This document shows, in pieces, positions 43,028-55,295 of a DNA stretch of 64,000 nt. Position 1 is the first letter of the stretch. Every line of letters begins with the position of its first letter. Location: assembly GCA_047967505.1 (NCBI GenBank), contig CM106538.1; one strand, written 5' to 3'. The notes beneath the pieces were generated by a model, which saw nothing but the letters and a program-made list of their open reading frames with translations, searched no databases and had not been told where the DNA came from. The DNA is from Dipteris shenzhenensis. Lineage: Eukaryota; Polypodiophyta; Polypodiopsida; Gleicheniales. The position numbers were made by a program, and so were the translations under genes.

Positions 43028-44927
43028 ATCATTCTCAAATTGATTATCTTGCTCCTCTCATGCTCGTTTTTACCCTCTATATCTGTCAAGGGGTTCTCCT
43101 TATTATGTTTTCGTAGAGCATCTTCTTTAGGGGATTCATGACTGGAAAGTTACTTCTAAAGCATACATCCAAGGAGTATATGGATCCTAGCTTTATTTTC
43201 TCATATTATCCCCATATTTTTTAAATTTTGAAATGAATACATATAATTATATAAATTTATGTGAATTGCTTTGATTGAAATAGCTATTCTTTTGAACCTA
43301 CACCTTAGAGTAAATGTTTTTTGGTGCACCAAGGCACTTAGCCCTCTAAAGTTTATCATTTTATGGATACTAATATCAAGAAAAAATCATTGTATAGAAA
43401 CGTTAAATAACGAAATATTTGCTCCATGTTTCAAATTCCATGTAGAAGAATATATTCCTCCCATGATTCTTGATGAAACTCTATAGTTGATAGTATGTAC
43501 AACTTGCAATTCGTAATGAAGATGTATCCATAATGCAACATGTACAAGAGACCTAGTTGCAGTATTATGCATCTTAATTCATGAGGTGCTTCAAAAGAAG
43601 TTCCATTTATATAAAGGGGATTATTCTTTCTCAAATTTCTTCCCAAGACCGTGGCTACACTTCAAGATTGTGGGACACTCTTATAATTGTTTCTTTCCCT
43701 CTTGTGCTTCCTAAGCATTCTTTGTTTGGGTGGCTTAAATTTTTTATCCAGTGACCTTTCAAAATCTAACAATTTGACCATGGAACGTAGCCAAGTCCTA
43801 ATCGACCACATATGCATGATGCCATTTTGTAGTGAGACTATGTAAAAGAATAGAACTTTGAAGGAAATACCAATTTAAGTGCAATGTATAGACCTTTTAT
43901 GATCAAATATCATGGATATTTATGAATCTAAATTTAAAATGCACTAATCCCTTTGAACATTTGCCTCAGTTGAAAGCAAAGGATTTTGGGTTGATAATAT
44001 CACCCAATTAGGCTATGAATTTTCAATGGGATGTTTCAAAACAAAAACAAGTGAGAAACACTATTTTGCTTTCTTGCGTCAATCACACATTTAGAGATTA
44101 TTTTCTCTCTATCTCCTGGAATTCATCTATTGCATGTTGGAGTGAAATTCAAGAGATGAAATAGATGACTTCTAGTCATAGATAATATATTGTTGTTGGG
44201 CGGTCCAAATATGTAGGGTGGATCCGTATATATCTTTAAGCTCTTCACCTTAAGAAGTAATTAAGATTCCTTATTTGGTAATTAAGATTCCTACTTCTAG
44301 CTCTTCCATATGGTGTCATTACATTCACATATGAATGACCATGATAATTGAATCTCTTTAGACCCAATATATCAATACCTTGTCTAATTTAAATGTTGTT
44401 GGGTGGTAGCGTGGATCTTTGATAAAAGCTAGCTAAGGTTATAATTATTTGAGGTAAGATCTCCTATTGGTTGTTAGCCAAGCCATCTACATAAGCACCC
44501 AATAACTCTTCATGAGAAAGCTGAATTTCTTCTTGACAGCCGTATTTTGATTCTCACAAACAGAGTGAAGTGGTAAATTGCATGTATGTATAGGTTTTGT
44601 AAGTCGATAGATCATTTTTATTTTTGAGAGAGCTTTATCTTATTGTTGCAAGGCTAATCATTACATAAAACAACTAGCAAAGGAACCAAACCACATGAGT
44701 AAACACAATAGGACTAACGAGTTGAAGCTGTCTAATGGCTTAGTGCAACATGGAGAGAAAAATGCAAACAAAAGTGTGAGATAGAATTTTATTTTAGAAT
44801 CTTGATACCAATTTTGGAAAGAAGATTAAAACATTTAAGTCCAAAACCACACATGCATCTCACTACCAAATCTTTTTAAAGCTATAGAAGTGGCATAGCA
44901 AAATAGTAGTTTTGCATCACCAAAAAA

Positions 44928-44928
<1 letters not shown>
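43028..44928. other. A/T-rich spacer, no gene seen
   Basis: No frame with recognisable content on either strand, no clear repeats longer than about 20 bp. Confidence 0.5.
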
Positions 44929-44973
<45 letters not shown>

Positions 44974-44989
44974 GTGCGCGCACGCGCAC
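44929..44989 (+). repeat. (CT)n(CA)n microsatellite with GTGCGCGCACGCGCAC tail
   Basis: CT to about 44950, CA to about 44973, then an alternating purine-pyrimidine GC-rich segment. Confidence 0.93.
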
Positions 44990-45735
44990 CTCTTATGGGA
45001 CATATGGGTATGATCTAGGCAATAGCTATTGTTCACTCCTTAATGTACCAATTCTATGTGAGGTTATTCCAAATGCCACATCCCGGAGCATCTCAACTTG
45101 TGCACCACTAAGCATGTGCTCATACACACTCAAAAGAAATACAGAAGGGAGAAACTAGATTGGGAAATGGATTGTCACATAACAAAGAAACAACATTGAC
45201 AGGGCAGCAAACTGGGCATTTCCCTATGAATCCTTAGAGATGAAGTCTTGTCCGAGAAGAACTTGTCCAAATCTAACGTCTTCATGGGGCTGTACTTTGA
45301 TCGTCATCAACACAGTGAAGTTGCGGATAGCGTAAGGATTTCTTGATTGCAGGTCCTCTCATCTAGCGCAGCAACCCCACAAATACGATACGACTAACGA
45401 GATCGAGCTCCCTCTGGCTTTCACGCAACGCGTACGGCAAAAAATGCGGAGAATCAGTTCCGTGAATTCGTAACTGCGAATTTGGGTCTCACTTCGTCGT
45501 TACAATTCGAAGTCGTCGCACGCACATCCCATTTTTACACCTGACAAAATGCCAAACCGGCGAAGGGAACTAGATCGTGGACTGACGAAATGGGCTTGAA
45601 AACCCACGTTTGAAAAGCTTAGGGCAAAACGGCAAGAGATGCGATTTCAAAAATGATCTTATGTACATTGATTCCGTTTCGGAAAAGGCTTTCTGCAACC
45701 CGCCTTTGAATTCTCACGACACATTTGCGAATTTT
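44990..45735. other. Spacer, no gene seen
   Basis: No recognisable coding content. GC content rises toward the possible gene fragment that follows. Confidence 0.4.
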
Positions 45736-45740
45736 GGGGC

Positions 45741-46316
45741 TTACTTCATCGATACAATTCCGACATCAATTTGAAGCGCGGCTTCGTGCCTTTCTCCGCC
45801 TCCGCCTGGGCCTCCCAATCCAAGGTTTGCGCATACTCAGAAAGATGCTGGTTCTGCGTGTACCTGGCGAGGGGGGAGGAGGGTGCAGCTGCTTGCAAAG
45901 CCCGATCGACGGCGCTTCTGTTGTGATCATCCAGCAAGCGAACGTCCGATGCACCGCCGTGAGCAGCTTGCAGCTGCACTAGAGCGGACTCGGGTGGGAG
46001 TCCTTTGCGGCGTCGGCTTCTCCTGGTAAGCTGGGGGGCGACATCGTCGATTGGGGGCCAGAGCTTGGACCAGCGACGATCGAATTCGTGGCCAAGGTCG
46101 AAACTGCAGCAAAATCAAGGAAATGAACGAGGATGAAGGAGATGAAATTATGCAGAAACGAGGGGGTAACCCTAGAAGGATCGATGGAGGAACCTGAGGG
46201 GCTCGGAGGAGAGGGGGATGACGACGAACAATTGGATGCCGGCATCGCCATGCTGAGTAGTGTGGCTCGTGTGCGCCATAGCCACCAATTCAAAATACCT
46301 CTGAGTTTGTCTCTCT
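45741..46316 (-). pseudogene. Possible two-exon plant gene fragment, minus strand
   Basis: A frame ending at a TGA near 45743 is open upward through ALVQLQAAHGGASDVRLLDD, ALQAAAPSSPLARYTQNQHL and EYAQTLDWEAQAEAEKG. It continues to FDLGHEFDRRWSKLWPPIDD, preceded at about 46100 by an acceptor-like ttgattttgctgcag. An upstream exon may start at ATG near 46250 (MAMPASNCSSSSPSPPSPSG). Composition is GC-rich and gene-like compared with the flanks, but I do not recognise the protein and the model is speculative. Confidence 0.3.
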
Positions 46317-46894
46317 GCTGCTGCTCTCACGAGGATATCCTTCAAACATAATGCCACCCACAAAATGCTCCAATTTGAACCCCCCTTCTTCCATATATAA
46401 CCAACCTTCTTAAACTACTCCTACTCCTACTACGATCTATTGCTCACATCTCTCCCTTGTAGTTATCTTGTTGTTTCAATCGCCCATCCCAGGCACCTTT
46501 CACATCCCCCTCCACACGCCCACAAGTTCACCTATGATGGGATCCCGAGTCCCCTCTCGAAACATGCCATCCCTTCTATGTTGTAGCATCTCAATGCGTC
46601 GCTACCACTCTGCCTACCATAAAGAAAAAACGGTGGCTTTAACCTCTGCATCCATCCACACTCCTCCAGACGACTATGAATTGCCAGAGTGGGCGTCTTG
46701 CTACTGTCATAGTGGCACGATCCCACTTGTCTCTCGAAAAGTGCAATCCCATCTACGGTGCAAAATGTCACCCGGCCACCCATGACTACGACCACTATGA
46801 AAAACATTGTGGCTTTACCTTTACTTTTTTCTGCCTCAAGTGTGAAAGGAACATTCGTCCAGACGGGGATACTCACTTCACCTATCCAAACCAG
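46317..46894. other. Spacer, no gene recognised
   Basis: Open frames on both strands contain related short stretches (ttcgagag..gatggcatg / ttcgagag..tgggatcg) suggesting an old internal repeat. No family recognised. Confidence 0.35.
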
Positions 46895-47189
46895 TGTGAA
46901 ATTCCCTTAGCATGGGATCAAGATGTATGTACTCACAAAATATGAAGAGGGGAGAGGAGAAGACTGGAGATGAGAAGAGAGGGCACAGCTAGAGAGCATA
47001 CCACAAATGACTAACTCTACACTAGATTTAGCTGAAAATGTAGAATATATACAAACCCATTTGGGGTTAGGGTTATGCGATCTAACCCTTTCCTTTATAG
47101 CACTCTATTGGGTTAGTGCTATGCACATATGATCACATGATGGTGCTATGCACACGTGATCACATGATGTTGAGCGTGAACTCTCAACA
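46895..47189 (-). repeat. Candidate 3' LTR of copia-3
   Basis: Read on the minus strand, it starts TGTTGAGAGTTCACGC right after the PPT and may end GGGAATTTCACA at 46895. It contains a duplicated catgtgatca..tgtgcatagcac element and a TATA-like CTATAAAG at 47100-47093. The distal end is a guess because the partner LTR is absent. Confidence 0.5.
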
Positions 47190-47200
47190 CCTTCCCTCAA
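47190..47200 (-). promoter_or_regulatory. Polypurine tract of copia-3
   Basis: ttgagggaagg on the minus strand directly abuts the TGTTGAG start of the LTR. Confidence 0.65.
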
Positions 47201-47403
47201 GATCAACATCATGAAGTAGGCCTTCCCTCAAGATGATGATTTTGGGGAATCGAAGAAGGATTGAGCATTATGTTCCATCACACCCCTTTAATGGGAATGT
47301 CCTTCCTCTACGTCAAACCAAGAGCTACTCAGTGTTTCTCGAATAGCTCTTTATCGAGTGGTTTGGTAAAGATGTCTGCAACATTCTCTTTGCTATCACA
47401 ATG

Positions 47404-48007
47404 CTACAGTGTGATGTCACCAAGTAACACTCTTTCTCTGATGAAGTGCTCTCTGACATCAATGTGCTTTGTCCTGGAGTGATATACTAGATTCTTGGCC
47501 AATGCTTGAGTCGATTGATTAACATAGTATATTGTTGTTAGCTTTGACTCATCAAAGTAATCTGTTTTTGACAATAGTCTTCTGAGCCATATAGCCTCAC
47601 ATGCACCTGTAGTGAGTGCTCTATATTCTGCTTCAGTCGAAGACAAAGACACACTTGGCTGTTTGTTTGACAACCATGATATAGCACCTTGACCAAGGAA
47701 AAGTGCATATCCTTGTGTCGATCTCTTGGTCTCATGATCTCCGGCATAGTCACTATCACAGTATACATGCAACCATGGATGACTTCCTTTGTATTCTATC
47801 CCAAACTGTCTTGTACCTCTGATGTATCTCAAGACTCTTTTGGCTGCATTCCAGTGAGACAGTTTTGGATTCGCCATAAACTGTGCTAGTGAGCTTACTG
47901 CAACAAATATCTGGTCGAGGGATAGTCAGATATATAAGAGATCCGATGAGCTGCCTGTAGTACTTGTCATTGATTGTAGGCTTTTCTGAATCTTTAGTAA
48001 GTTTCAA
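47404..48007 (-). pseudogene. copia-3 RNase H
   Basis: The frame 47877-47404 shows VLRYIRGTRQFGIEYKGSH, YCDSDYAGDHETKRSTQGY, the signature SLSSTEAEYRALTTGACEAI, and KNLVYHSRTKHIDVREHFIR near the end of pol. The upstream piece to 48007 (YYRQLIGSLIYLTIPRPDIC) is in another frame. Confidence 0.85.
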
Positions 48008-48010
48008 ACT

Positions 48011-48980
48011 CTATTCCATGGGAGTGGGTGCAATCTTGCAATCTGCCATATGAAACTTCTTCAGGTTACTGTCAACATACTTGAGTTGATTCATAAATGT
48101 GCTACTTGAATCTCTCCAAAACTCAATTCCAAGACAATAGTGCATAAGTCCAAGATCTTTCATGTCGAACTCTGCAGATAAGTCTTGTTTTAGTTTTTTG
48201 ATGAAGCTATCCTTGCTTCTTGTCACAATCAGATCATCTATGTACAAAAGTGCAATAGTAACGTCTCCCCCTTGAACTTTGTAGTAGAGTGTATGATTTG
48301 CATTGGATTTCATGTATCCCAGATCAGTAAAATACTTGTCAATTTTACTGTACCAACTTCTAGGTGCTTGCTTTAAGCCGTAAAGACTTTTCTTGAGATG
48401 GCAAACCTTATTCTCCTTTCCTGGTTCAACATAACCTGCTGGTTGTTGCATGTAGACTTCCTCATCTAGATAACCATTGAGAAATGCATTCTTGACATCG
48501 AGCTGATACACATTCCATCTGCTGAGTGTCGCTATTGATATCAAGAACTGTATGGAATCCATCTTTGCTACTAGAGCATAAGTCTCATCATAGTCCTGAC
48601 CATATTGCTGTGCAAATCCTTTTGCAACTAGTCTGGCTTTGTATCTTTGAATTTCTCCATCTGGATTGTACTTCACTTTGTAGACCCATTTGTTTGCTAT
48701 GGCCTTCTTTTCCATGTGGAAGGTCGCATAATTCCCAAGTATTATTCTTATACAAAACATCCATTTCTTCATTCATAGTAGTTTGCCATTTTGGCTTATC
48801 TACTGCATCTTTGAAGTACATTGGCTCTTTTGTAGCCATGATGGTAGTCATAAGAGCATAGTTTGTGGTTTCAACCTGAATTGCTTTGCCTTTCTGAGCA
48901 TATGTCAATTTGGCTGGTGGTTTGCTTTCCCTAGTAGACCGTTTGAGCTGCTCTGGCTCTGCTTGGGGTGTTGCTGGCAA
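48011..48980 (-). pseudogene. copia-3 reverse transcriptase
   Basis: Frame 48772-48011 covers [79 protein letters not shown] and the active site LLYIDDLIVT. The start of the domain (PMYFKDAVDKPKWQTTMNEE) is in the frame 48980-48588, so a frameshift lies near 48.7 kb. Confidence 0.88.
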
Positions 48981-49016
48981 TTCTTACTCTTCTTCATCAA
49001 CTTGTTCTGTAGATGA

Positions 49017-49875
49017 CTATGAAGTCGATGCTTCCATCTCCTGTATAGGTGAGGTTTTCCATTTTGATTCCTTATCAAAGATTACATCTTTGGAGATAAT
49101 GACCTTGTGGTTGATGGGACCATACAACTTGTATGCTTTGATTTCTTCACTATAGCCAACCATGATGCATTTGTATGACTTCACATCCAATTTCTTGCAA
49201 TGATCATTATGTATGTGGGCATATGCTATGCAACCAAATATGTGGAGATGCCCAATGTGTGGCTTCTGCCCAATATTGATTTTGAAGATGCTTCTCACTA
49301 AGCATTGCTCTAGCACTGTTTGCTAAAGTCCCATTCTTCCTTTCAGCTCTTGCATTCTGCTGAGAAGTATCTGCACATGTCAATTGTCTTCAAATGCCGT
49401 GATTTTTGCAAAAGTTCATAAATGCTGAAGACATGTATTCACCTCCTCTGTCTAATCTCATGACTTTGATCTTTCTGCCTGTCTGGTTTTCTACCATGGC
49501 TTTGAATTCTTGATATCTCAAAAATAATTCAAATTTCTCTTTCAGAAAGTAATCCCAACAATATCTGCTATAGTTGTCGATGAAAGTCAAGTAGTAAAGT
49601 GAACCATTGATGCTGCGGGTTTGGGCATAACCCCATACATCTGTATGTATCAAATCAAGAATACCTCATGCACACGAGGTACTTCTGCTAAAATTGGATC
49701 GCTTTTGTTTGCCGAAGCATGCTTCACAAACTTTTCCAAGAAACTGTAGGTTGGGAAGCCCAGTTGCCATATTCTGATTCCTGAGATCTAACAAGTACTT
49801 GAAATTGACATGACCATATCTCTTGTGCCATTTAGCCAGATAGTGGCATCTATTGCGGTTGAGTTGACATGGCAT
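49017..49875 (-). pseudogene. copia-3 integrase
   Basis: The pre-integrase HHCC part is WHKRYGHVNFKYLLDLRNQN...CEACFGKQKR (49875-49666). The core is IHTDVWGYAQTRSINGSLYY, LTFIDNYSRYCWDYFL and MRLDRGGEYMS (49653-49390). The C-terminal part has HLHIFGCIAYAHIHNDHCKK and KCIMVGYSEEIKAYKLYGP (49316-49017). Frames are interrupted between the three parts. Confidence 0.85.
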
Positions 49876-49909
49876 GCTTATCTAGTACTGTAGCTAGCAT
49901 TCTGTATAA

Positions 49910-51264
49910 TCATCCTTCCTTGACACCTGTTGCTACTAGTTGACATCTTTTGGAGTTGTCTTTGATAGTGCATTCATCTCCATCGAAGATGACTCTGTAG
50001 TTGTGTTCCGTCATTTGACCTACTGACAAGAGGTTGTTGCTAAGCTTCAAAACATAGAGCACATCTTTCACCAATCCTTTCGTACCAGTGAAATTGTTCA
50101 TAGGGATAACACTTGTCCCTTGAACTGGATTCAGTGTATTGTCTGCTGTGTAGATGACATTTTTTTGACCTTCTAGTGGTTTCATCTCTGTGAACCATTC
50201 CCAATGATTTGTCATGTGAGATGATGCACTGCTGTTGATATACCAAGGATCCTATTCCACTTGGTCGACTTGATAGTAGAGCTGAAATCCTCTTTGGGAT
50301 TGTAATCGGTGTCTAGGCACACTATATCAGTTTGCTACATTTCCTCATTTGCAAGAAACATATTCCCATGTCCATTTGCAAAATGACTGTGCCTAGAACG
50401 TCCACCATGATGATTTCCTTTGTCTCAAAAATTCCCTCGATTGGATTGACTGCCTTGGTCATACTGCTTCTTGCAGCAATCTCTTTCAAAGTGTCCAAAC
50501 TTGTGACAGTAGTTGCACTGAATGTTTGACACATTGTGGATGCATTCCCTTGTTCTTGGAATCTTACTCGATTGGAATGATTTCCTCTTTAGATGTTGAT
50601 GCTGACTTTGCTGATTTTGTTGCTGATCATGACCACTTTTCTAGAATGATCTACCTCTGCCTCTATCTCTGCCTCTGCTTCTGTTTGAAGCTGTGAATGT
50701 CTGATCATTAGAATGACCTTTACGTGCTTGGATGGCCTGAGTTGCGAGTTCTTCACCAAGTAGGATTGACTGAAGTCAGAATTTGCCGTTGGATGGCAAT
50801 ACTATGGACTAGATTCTTGTATCCCTCTCCTAGTCCAATCAGGATTACTTGAACCATTTTTATGGGTTCATATTCTCTCCTGCTCCTGCGAGTTGATTGT
50901 TGTAGTCTTTTATCCAGAGTACATAAGCTTGACCAGTTTCGCTGCTATTGTGGAAACTCTAGTTCATCTAGTTTCTAAGTGTGAGCATCCTAGAAGTGTT
51001 CTTGGACTCATAGAGAGCTGCGAACATATCCCATGCTTCTTTCAATGTATTGACTGTGTTGAGTTGTCCTAGCATGACATCTGGCACATTCTGCTTGACC
51101 AGATGATAGGCGTACTTGTCTTTCTTATCCCATTCTACTTGAGCTTGGGAAATGGAAATATCTGCTATAGGTGCAAAAATTGTTTGTGTCACACTCGCAT
51201 CACCATCAATCTTCTTGGGTCGACATTGATGCAGAACTACAACCAGACATGTTTGTGAAACCAT
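49910..51264 (-). pseudogene. copia-3 gag and protease
   Basis: Gag piece 51264-50968 contains VEWDKKDKYAYHLVKQNVPD and LKEAWDMFAALYESKNTSRM. A CCHC-type knuckle (CNYCHKFGHFERDC) lies at about 50515-50475. The protease region continues in 50215-49910 (TNHWEWFTEMKPLEG, VLKLSNNLLSVGQM). The DSG active site region near 50230 is in another frame (SSASSHMTNHWEWF). Confidence 0.75.
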
Positions 51265-53265
51265 TGTGTCGTGCTAGTGTGCAAACTGCCTATCCCACTC
51301 CGCATGCACACTCGCTTGGAGAGCATCAAGGAGCAAACCCATCTGCTCCATATTGACACTGACTATGCTAGAAAAATCCTGCAAGTACTCAGCCAACCCA
51401 TCGGTAGTACGTCGGCATAAAAATTCCTCCTGAATGCCAGAAACATACTCCGAATGCAACTACTGGGTATCCTCTGAATGTGCTTCACCGACCTGAACTT
51501 GTGCTTCTAGGACCGCAACCTGCTCTCCCATTTGTTGCAACTGTGCATTTTGATTCCACAGGGCTTCATTCTCGCTGTGCAACAACTAAAGAACTTCAGA
51601 CTCCAAGCCCGCAACTCTGGAGGAATCAATCCTCACAAAAGACTATGTCACAAGTCAAGCTAGCAGCTACACATAGAACTGAAGCTGAACATGCGTTGGT
51701 TGCAATCGTAATGAGAATCCAACCGAGGGTGTCGGAGAGACCACCCCAAGCTTAGAGACCACCGCAAGAGCTTCTTTTGCCTGCTACTGACACTCAAACT
51801 GCCTCCGTCACTGCTACCACCACAATGGAGGTTGTCGCTGTGGTGGCTGATGCCCATTGAAAGTGCTCCAGCCATCTCTCAGTAAGTGACCCACCAACCA
51901 AAGGACTTTCTTGAAAACACCCATCTTGGTTGACATAGGCACTATGGACATAGTCACCCGCTCTGCATTGATTGGTGGGAGAGGTGGGTGCATCACACAG
52001 AGCTGTGTTGAGTGAGATAAACTCTCCTTCACTCCTGCTAATGGCATGAATGCATGGGAAGGAGTAAGGGGAGCAAGAGAAGAAACCACTCCTTGCATGA
52101 TCCGAGGGCCTTGTCATCTTTTTTTCTTAGGCTCTTGACCGGACGAGCCTTCAGCCTCATCCTACATAGGTCCTTTGGGCTCAAGAGTGAGAATCAATTC
52201 CATATTGCATCGAGGAGAAGTAGAATCAAGCTACAAAGGAAATAGAATCTCCAAAATCTGACCAATCTTTGAATAAATAGCTTGCTTCTTATCCACTACC
52301 ATTGCCACCCTCTATGCCTCTGCATGGATGTGCTCCTTCAAAACACGTTCCCAAGGCATTGGTCATTGTTCTACTACCGATCATCCCTTGAGACGTGGGA
52401 CTAATTGTGTAGGTCCTTGCTTGCAAGCAAACAGACTCCAGAATCCAATGATGATAAAGATCCCAAATTTTAACATCTTTACATGCACTGAGCTTGTACT
52501 CACCTCGAGTAGGATTGCCAAACTCAGCCATCATCGCTTCAGCTGAACACATTGGTTGCACAAAAAGCCCTCCATCCATTGGCAAAAACAACTGCTGATA
52601 AATCAATTGGGTGGTAAGCTCCTGATGCTTGCCTAAAAACTCCACAACCGATCCAAGTGCAAGTTGCTGGCAAAGTGCTAATGCTGCTAGGTGAATGCTC
52701 ACCCTTTGCCAATCTATGCTGCTGAAACTCTGGATTCATAGCCTTTTTAGATGTGCATGGATGGACTGAGAATTAATCTAGACCAATGGAATGAAAGGGT
52801 GGAATTGTGCGTGTGCCATCACCATAGCTATGTGAAGTAGAGGGAAGCAAAGAGATCTGACTGCAAGCAAAGGCAAGAAGACAAAGGAGGCAAAGAGAAC
52901 TGAGAGTGTGATGGGGAATACTAGCACGCAATAGGTACATGCAAAAAAATGACCAAAGATTGCAATATAGATTGCCAATACCCCTCCTTGACGATGACAT
53001 GGTGTTGCATGGCAGCTGGGATAGGACCTCACAGAAGACTGTTGTCATCATGCATCTTACCATCCTACCACATGTCCTCTTATGATTGCTCCGCCCTGCC
53101 TCCACCTCAACCCAAGAAATCTGTGCCTCATTAGATATAAAAAAGGGACACTCAAGATTCCCGTCATGATGATATAGACGTAGCCAAAAACCATTAACTG
53201 GATGTGGAATAATGCACCCTTGCAAGTTTGCAACGTAGAATGATGTAGACTCGCAGTCATGAAAT
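51265..53265. other. Decayed sequence, no gene recognised
   Basis: The minus strand has short frames such as RRTTDGLAEYLQDFSSIVSV and, at 52702-52289, CQQLALGSVVEFLGKHQELT, which could be remnants of gag or linker sequence of the adjacent gypsy-type relic. I cannot assign them. Confidence 0.3.
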
Positions 53266-53289
53266 ATCTAGAATGGTCCCGACCATCAC

Positions 53290-54147
53290 AGCTTTAGCTT
53301 CCCCGTCATCCTCCTTAGATGACTGTTGAATAATAGCACCAATTACCTGCGTTCAAATGACTTCAATTGAAGCCAAATCCACCCGCCTTTTTCGACTTGC
53401 TTGAACCTCGAGAGTTAGATAGTAGATCTCCATCCACATATCATCCAATGATCAAGTATATCCAACTGGAAAACCATGGACTCCTGTAAAAGAAGCCTTT
53501 CCTCCATCGCAATATACAAACTAGGCACTATATGCTCGATTGGTGTAATTGCTTCTAGCCCAAATGCCAACTTGAAAGGAGTCAACCCCATTGCCACCTT
53601 GAAGGATGTGCAGTAAGCCCATAATGCTGCCAACAACTTTTCATCCCAATCCGTGCGGTGCTCTCATTCACTAACAGCGAAATAATCTGCTTGAACGTAT
53701 AATTTGTCAATTCAGCCAACCCATTAGCTTGCGGCAGATAGTAGGGAGAAGACTTCTTGTGAATCACCATATAGAAAGAATTCATCCGCTTAATGACTTT
53801 GTTGACAAAGTGGGTACCCTTGTCGCTGACTAGCTTGCTTGGGCAACCAAACCGAGTGAACACATCTCGGTAGAGGCACTTTGCGACAAAATTTGGGGTG
53901 TTAAAGACCAGGCCTCCACTGATTTGGTATAGTAATTGGTTGCCACCAGCGTATAACAATTCCATGTACGGGCAGCAGTAGCAGTAGGAGCAACTGGCCT
54001 GAATGGACCCATGAAGTCTAGACTCCATTTCTGAAATGGCTCCAGTGGTAAGATGGGGTTGAGAGGCATCCGATCGGCTCTTTCCCATGGCTTCCACAGG
54101 AAGAGTAGGGTATTCTCAGTATGCAGGGTTCCGAGGCTTTTTGTCAC
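53290..54147 (-). pseudogene. Ty3/gypsy integrase relic
   Basis: Minus-strand frames 54147-53830, 54097-53582 and 53636-53415 give the gypsy integrase series: FQKWSLDFMGPF, then NCYTLVATNYYTKSVEAWSL, RDVFTRFGCPSKLVSDKGTH, YYLPQANGLAELTNYTFKQI, and TPFKLAFGLEAITPIEHIVP with SLYIAMEERLLLQES. The Asp-Asp-Glu positions (LDFMG, VSDKG, NGLAE) are visible. Two frameshifts. Neither RT nor LTRs are recognisable beside it. Confidence 0.8.
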
Positions 54148-54480
54148 CTATATATATATTGGTGTGTTGTCGTTTGTAGTATAAGTGTAGCTTAGGACCT
54201 CAAGTCATATTCCGGTGAGAGACGTAGGCTTAAGTGTGGTAAGCAAACATAGTGCATGCATATGTGAAAGGAATGTGCATTGTCATGGTTGAGGTAATGA
54301 AGGCTTTCACCTTCATTGGGGGTTGAAGGGTTTAGGAGTAGTTTAAGGGTTAGAGGGAGGTTCAGGGTTTAGAGAGAGGTTCCAGAGTTTAGAAGAGACT
54401 CAAGGGTTAGAAGGAGGATCCAAGGCTAAGGGTAGAGTACATGGTGAAGAACTTGTCTCCCTTGTAGCTCATGGAGGTTA
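54148..54480 (+). other. Spacer with weak TTTAGGG-like motifs
   Basis: Between about 54300 and 54515, gggtttagg, agggttag and gggtttaga recur irregularly in ggttcagggtttagagagagg-type sequence. It is suggestive of decayed telomere-like repeat but too irregular to be sure. Confidence 0.3.
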
Positions 54481-54514
54481 AGGGTTGAGGAACTAAGGGT
54501 TTAGGGGAGGGAGC

Positions 54515-54720
54515 ATAAGAGTGGGAGAGGAAGAAGGTGTAAGAGCATGGGGGGAAAGAAGAGAGGGGAGAAGGAAGGAGGAGGGAGGAGGAGGGAGGAG
54601 GAGGAGGAGAAGGGAGGAGGAGGAGGAGAAGGGAGGAGGAAAAGGGAGAAGGAGGAGGAGGAGGGAAGAGGAGGAGGAGGGGGGAGGAGGAGAGGGAGAG
54701 GATGGGTTGCAAGTTGGAGG
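54515..54720 (+). repeat. (GGA)n-rich low-complexity tract
   Basis: gaggaggaggagaagggagg-type sequence. The Glu/Gly and Ser/Pro frames across it are compositional. Confidence 0.9.
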
Positions 54721-54879
54721 AGAGGGGAGGAGTTGCAAGGTTAGGACATGCTTTGGACGTGGAGTGCAAGGAAGCATGGACACTTGAGACAATTGCTTGG
54801 AATACCAAAGTAGAACTCAACACAATGCCCCAAAGAGTGTGGGCTTCATTCTATTATGGGGTATTTATACAAGTTGGAG

Positions 54880-55295
54880 AGCTTCTCTCTCTACATATAG
54901 GAATTGTAAGACATTCTCTCTCTACATGTAGAACTTGCATATAGAAGTTGCATGTAGGAGTTGCATGTAGAACTCACATGTTGCATGTTGCATGTAGGAG
55001 TTGCAAGTAGAACTCGCATGTAGAACATGCATGCAGGAATCACATGTAGGACTTGCATGTAGGAGTTGCAAGTAGAAGTTATAAGTAGAACATGCATGTA
55101 GGAATCACATGTAGGAGTTGCATGTAGGAGTTGTAAGTAGAACTCGCATGTAGAACATGCATGTGAGAATCACATGTAGGACTTGCATGTAGGAGTTGCA
55201 AGTAGAAGTTGCAAGTAGAACATGCATGTAGGAATCACATGTAGGAGTTGCATGTAGAACTCACATGTAGGAATCGCAAGTAGAACTTGCATGTT
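54880..55295 (+). repeat. About 15-bp minisatellite
   Basis: Units of the form (t)tgcatgtaggag, tgcaagtagaac and tcacatgtagga alternate. Higher-order units of about 105 bp can be seen (gaactcgcatgtagaacatg at about 55010 and 55140). Confidence 0.9.

Larger units (their letters stand above)
46895..51264 (-). mobile_element. 5'-truncated Ty1/copia element (copia-3)
   Basis: Minus-strand gag-protease-integrase-RT-RNase H in copia order, followed by a PPT and a candidate 3' LTR. No matching 5' LTR or PBS is seen near 51.3 kb, so the left part was lost. The family differs from copia-1/2: RT has YIDD and the gag is unrelated in detail. Several frames and stops make it inactive. Confidence 0.85.

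Noticed and set aside
54521-54792. Glu/Gly-rich and Ser/Pro-rich proteins
   Set aside because: Compositional frames across the GGA tract.
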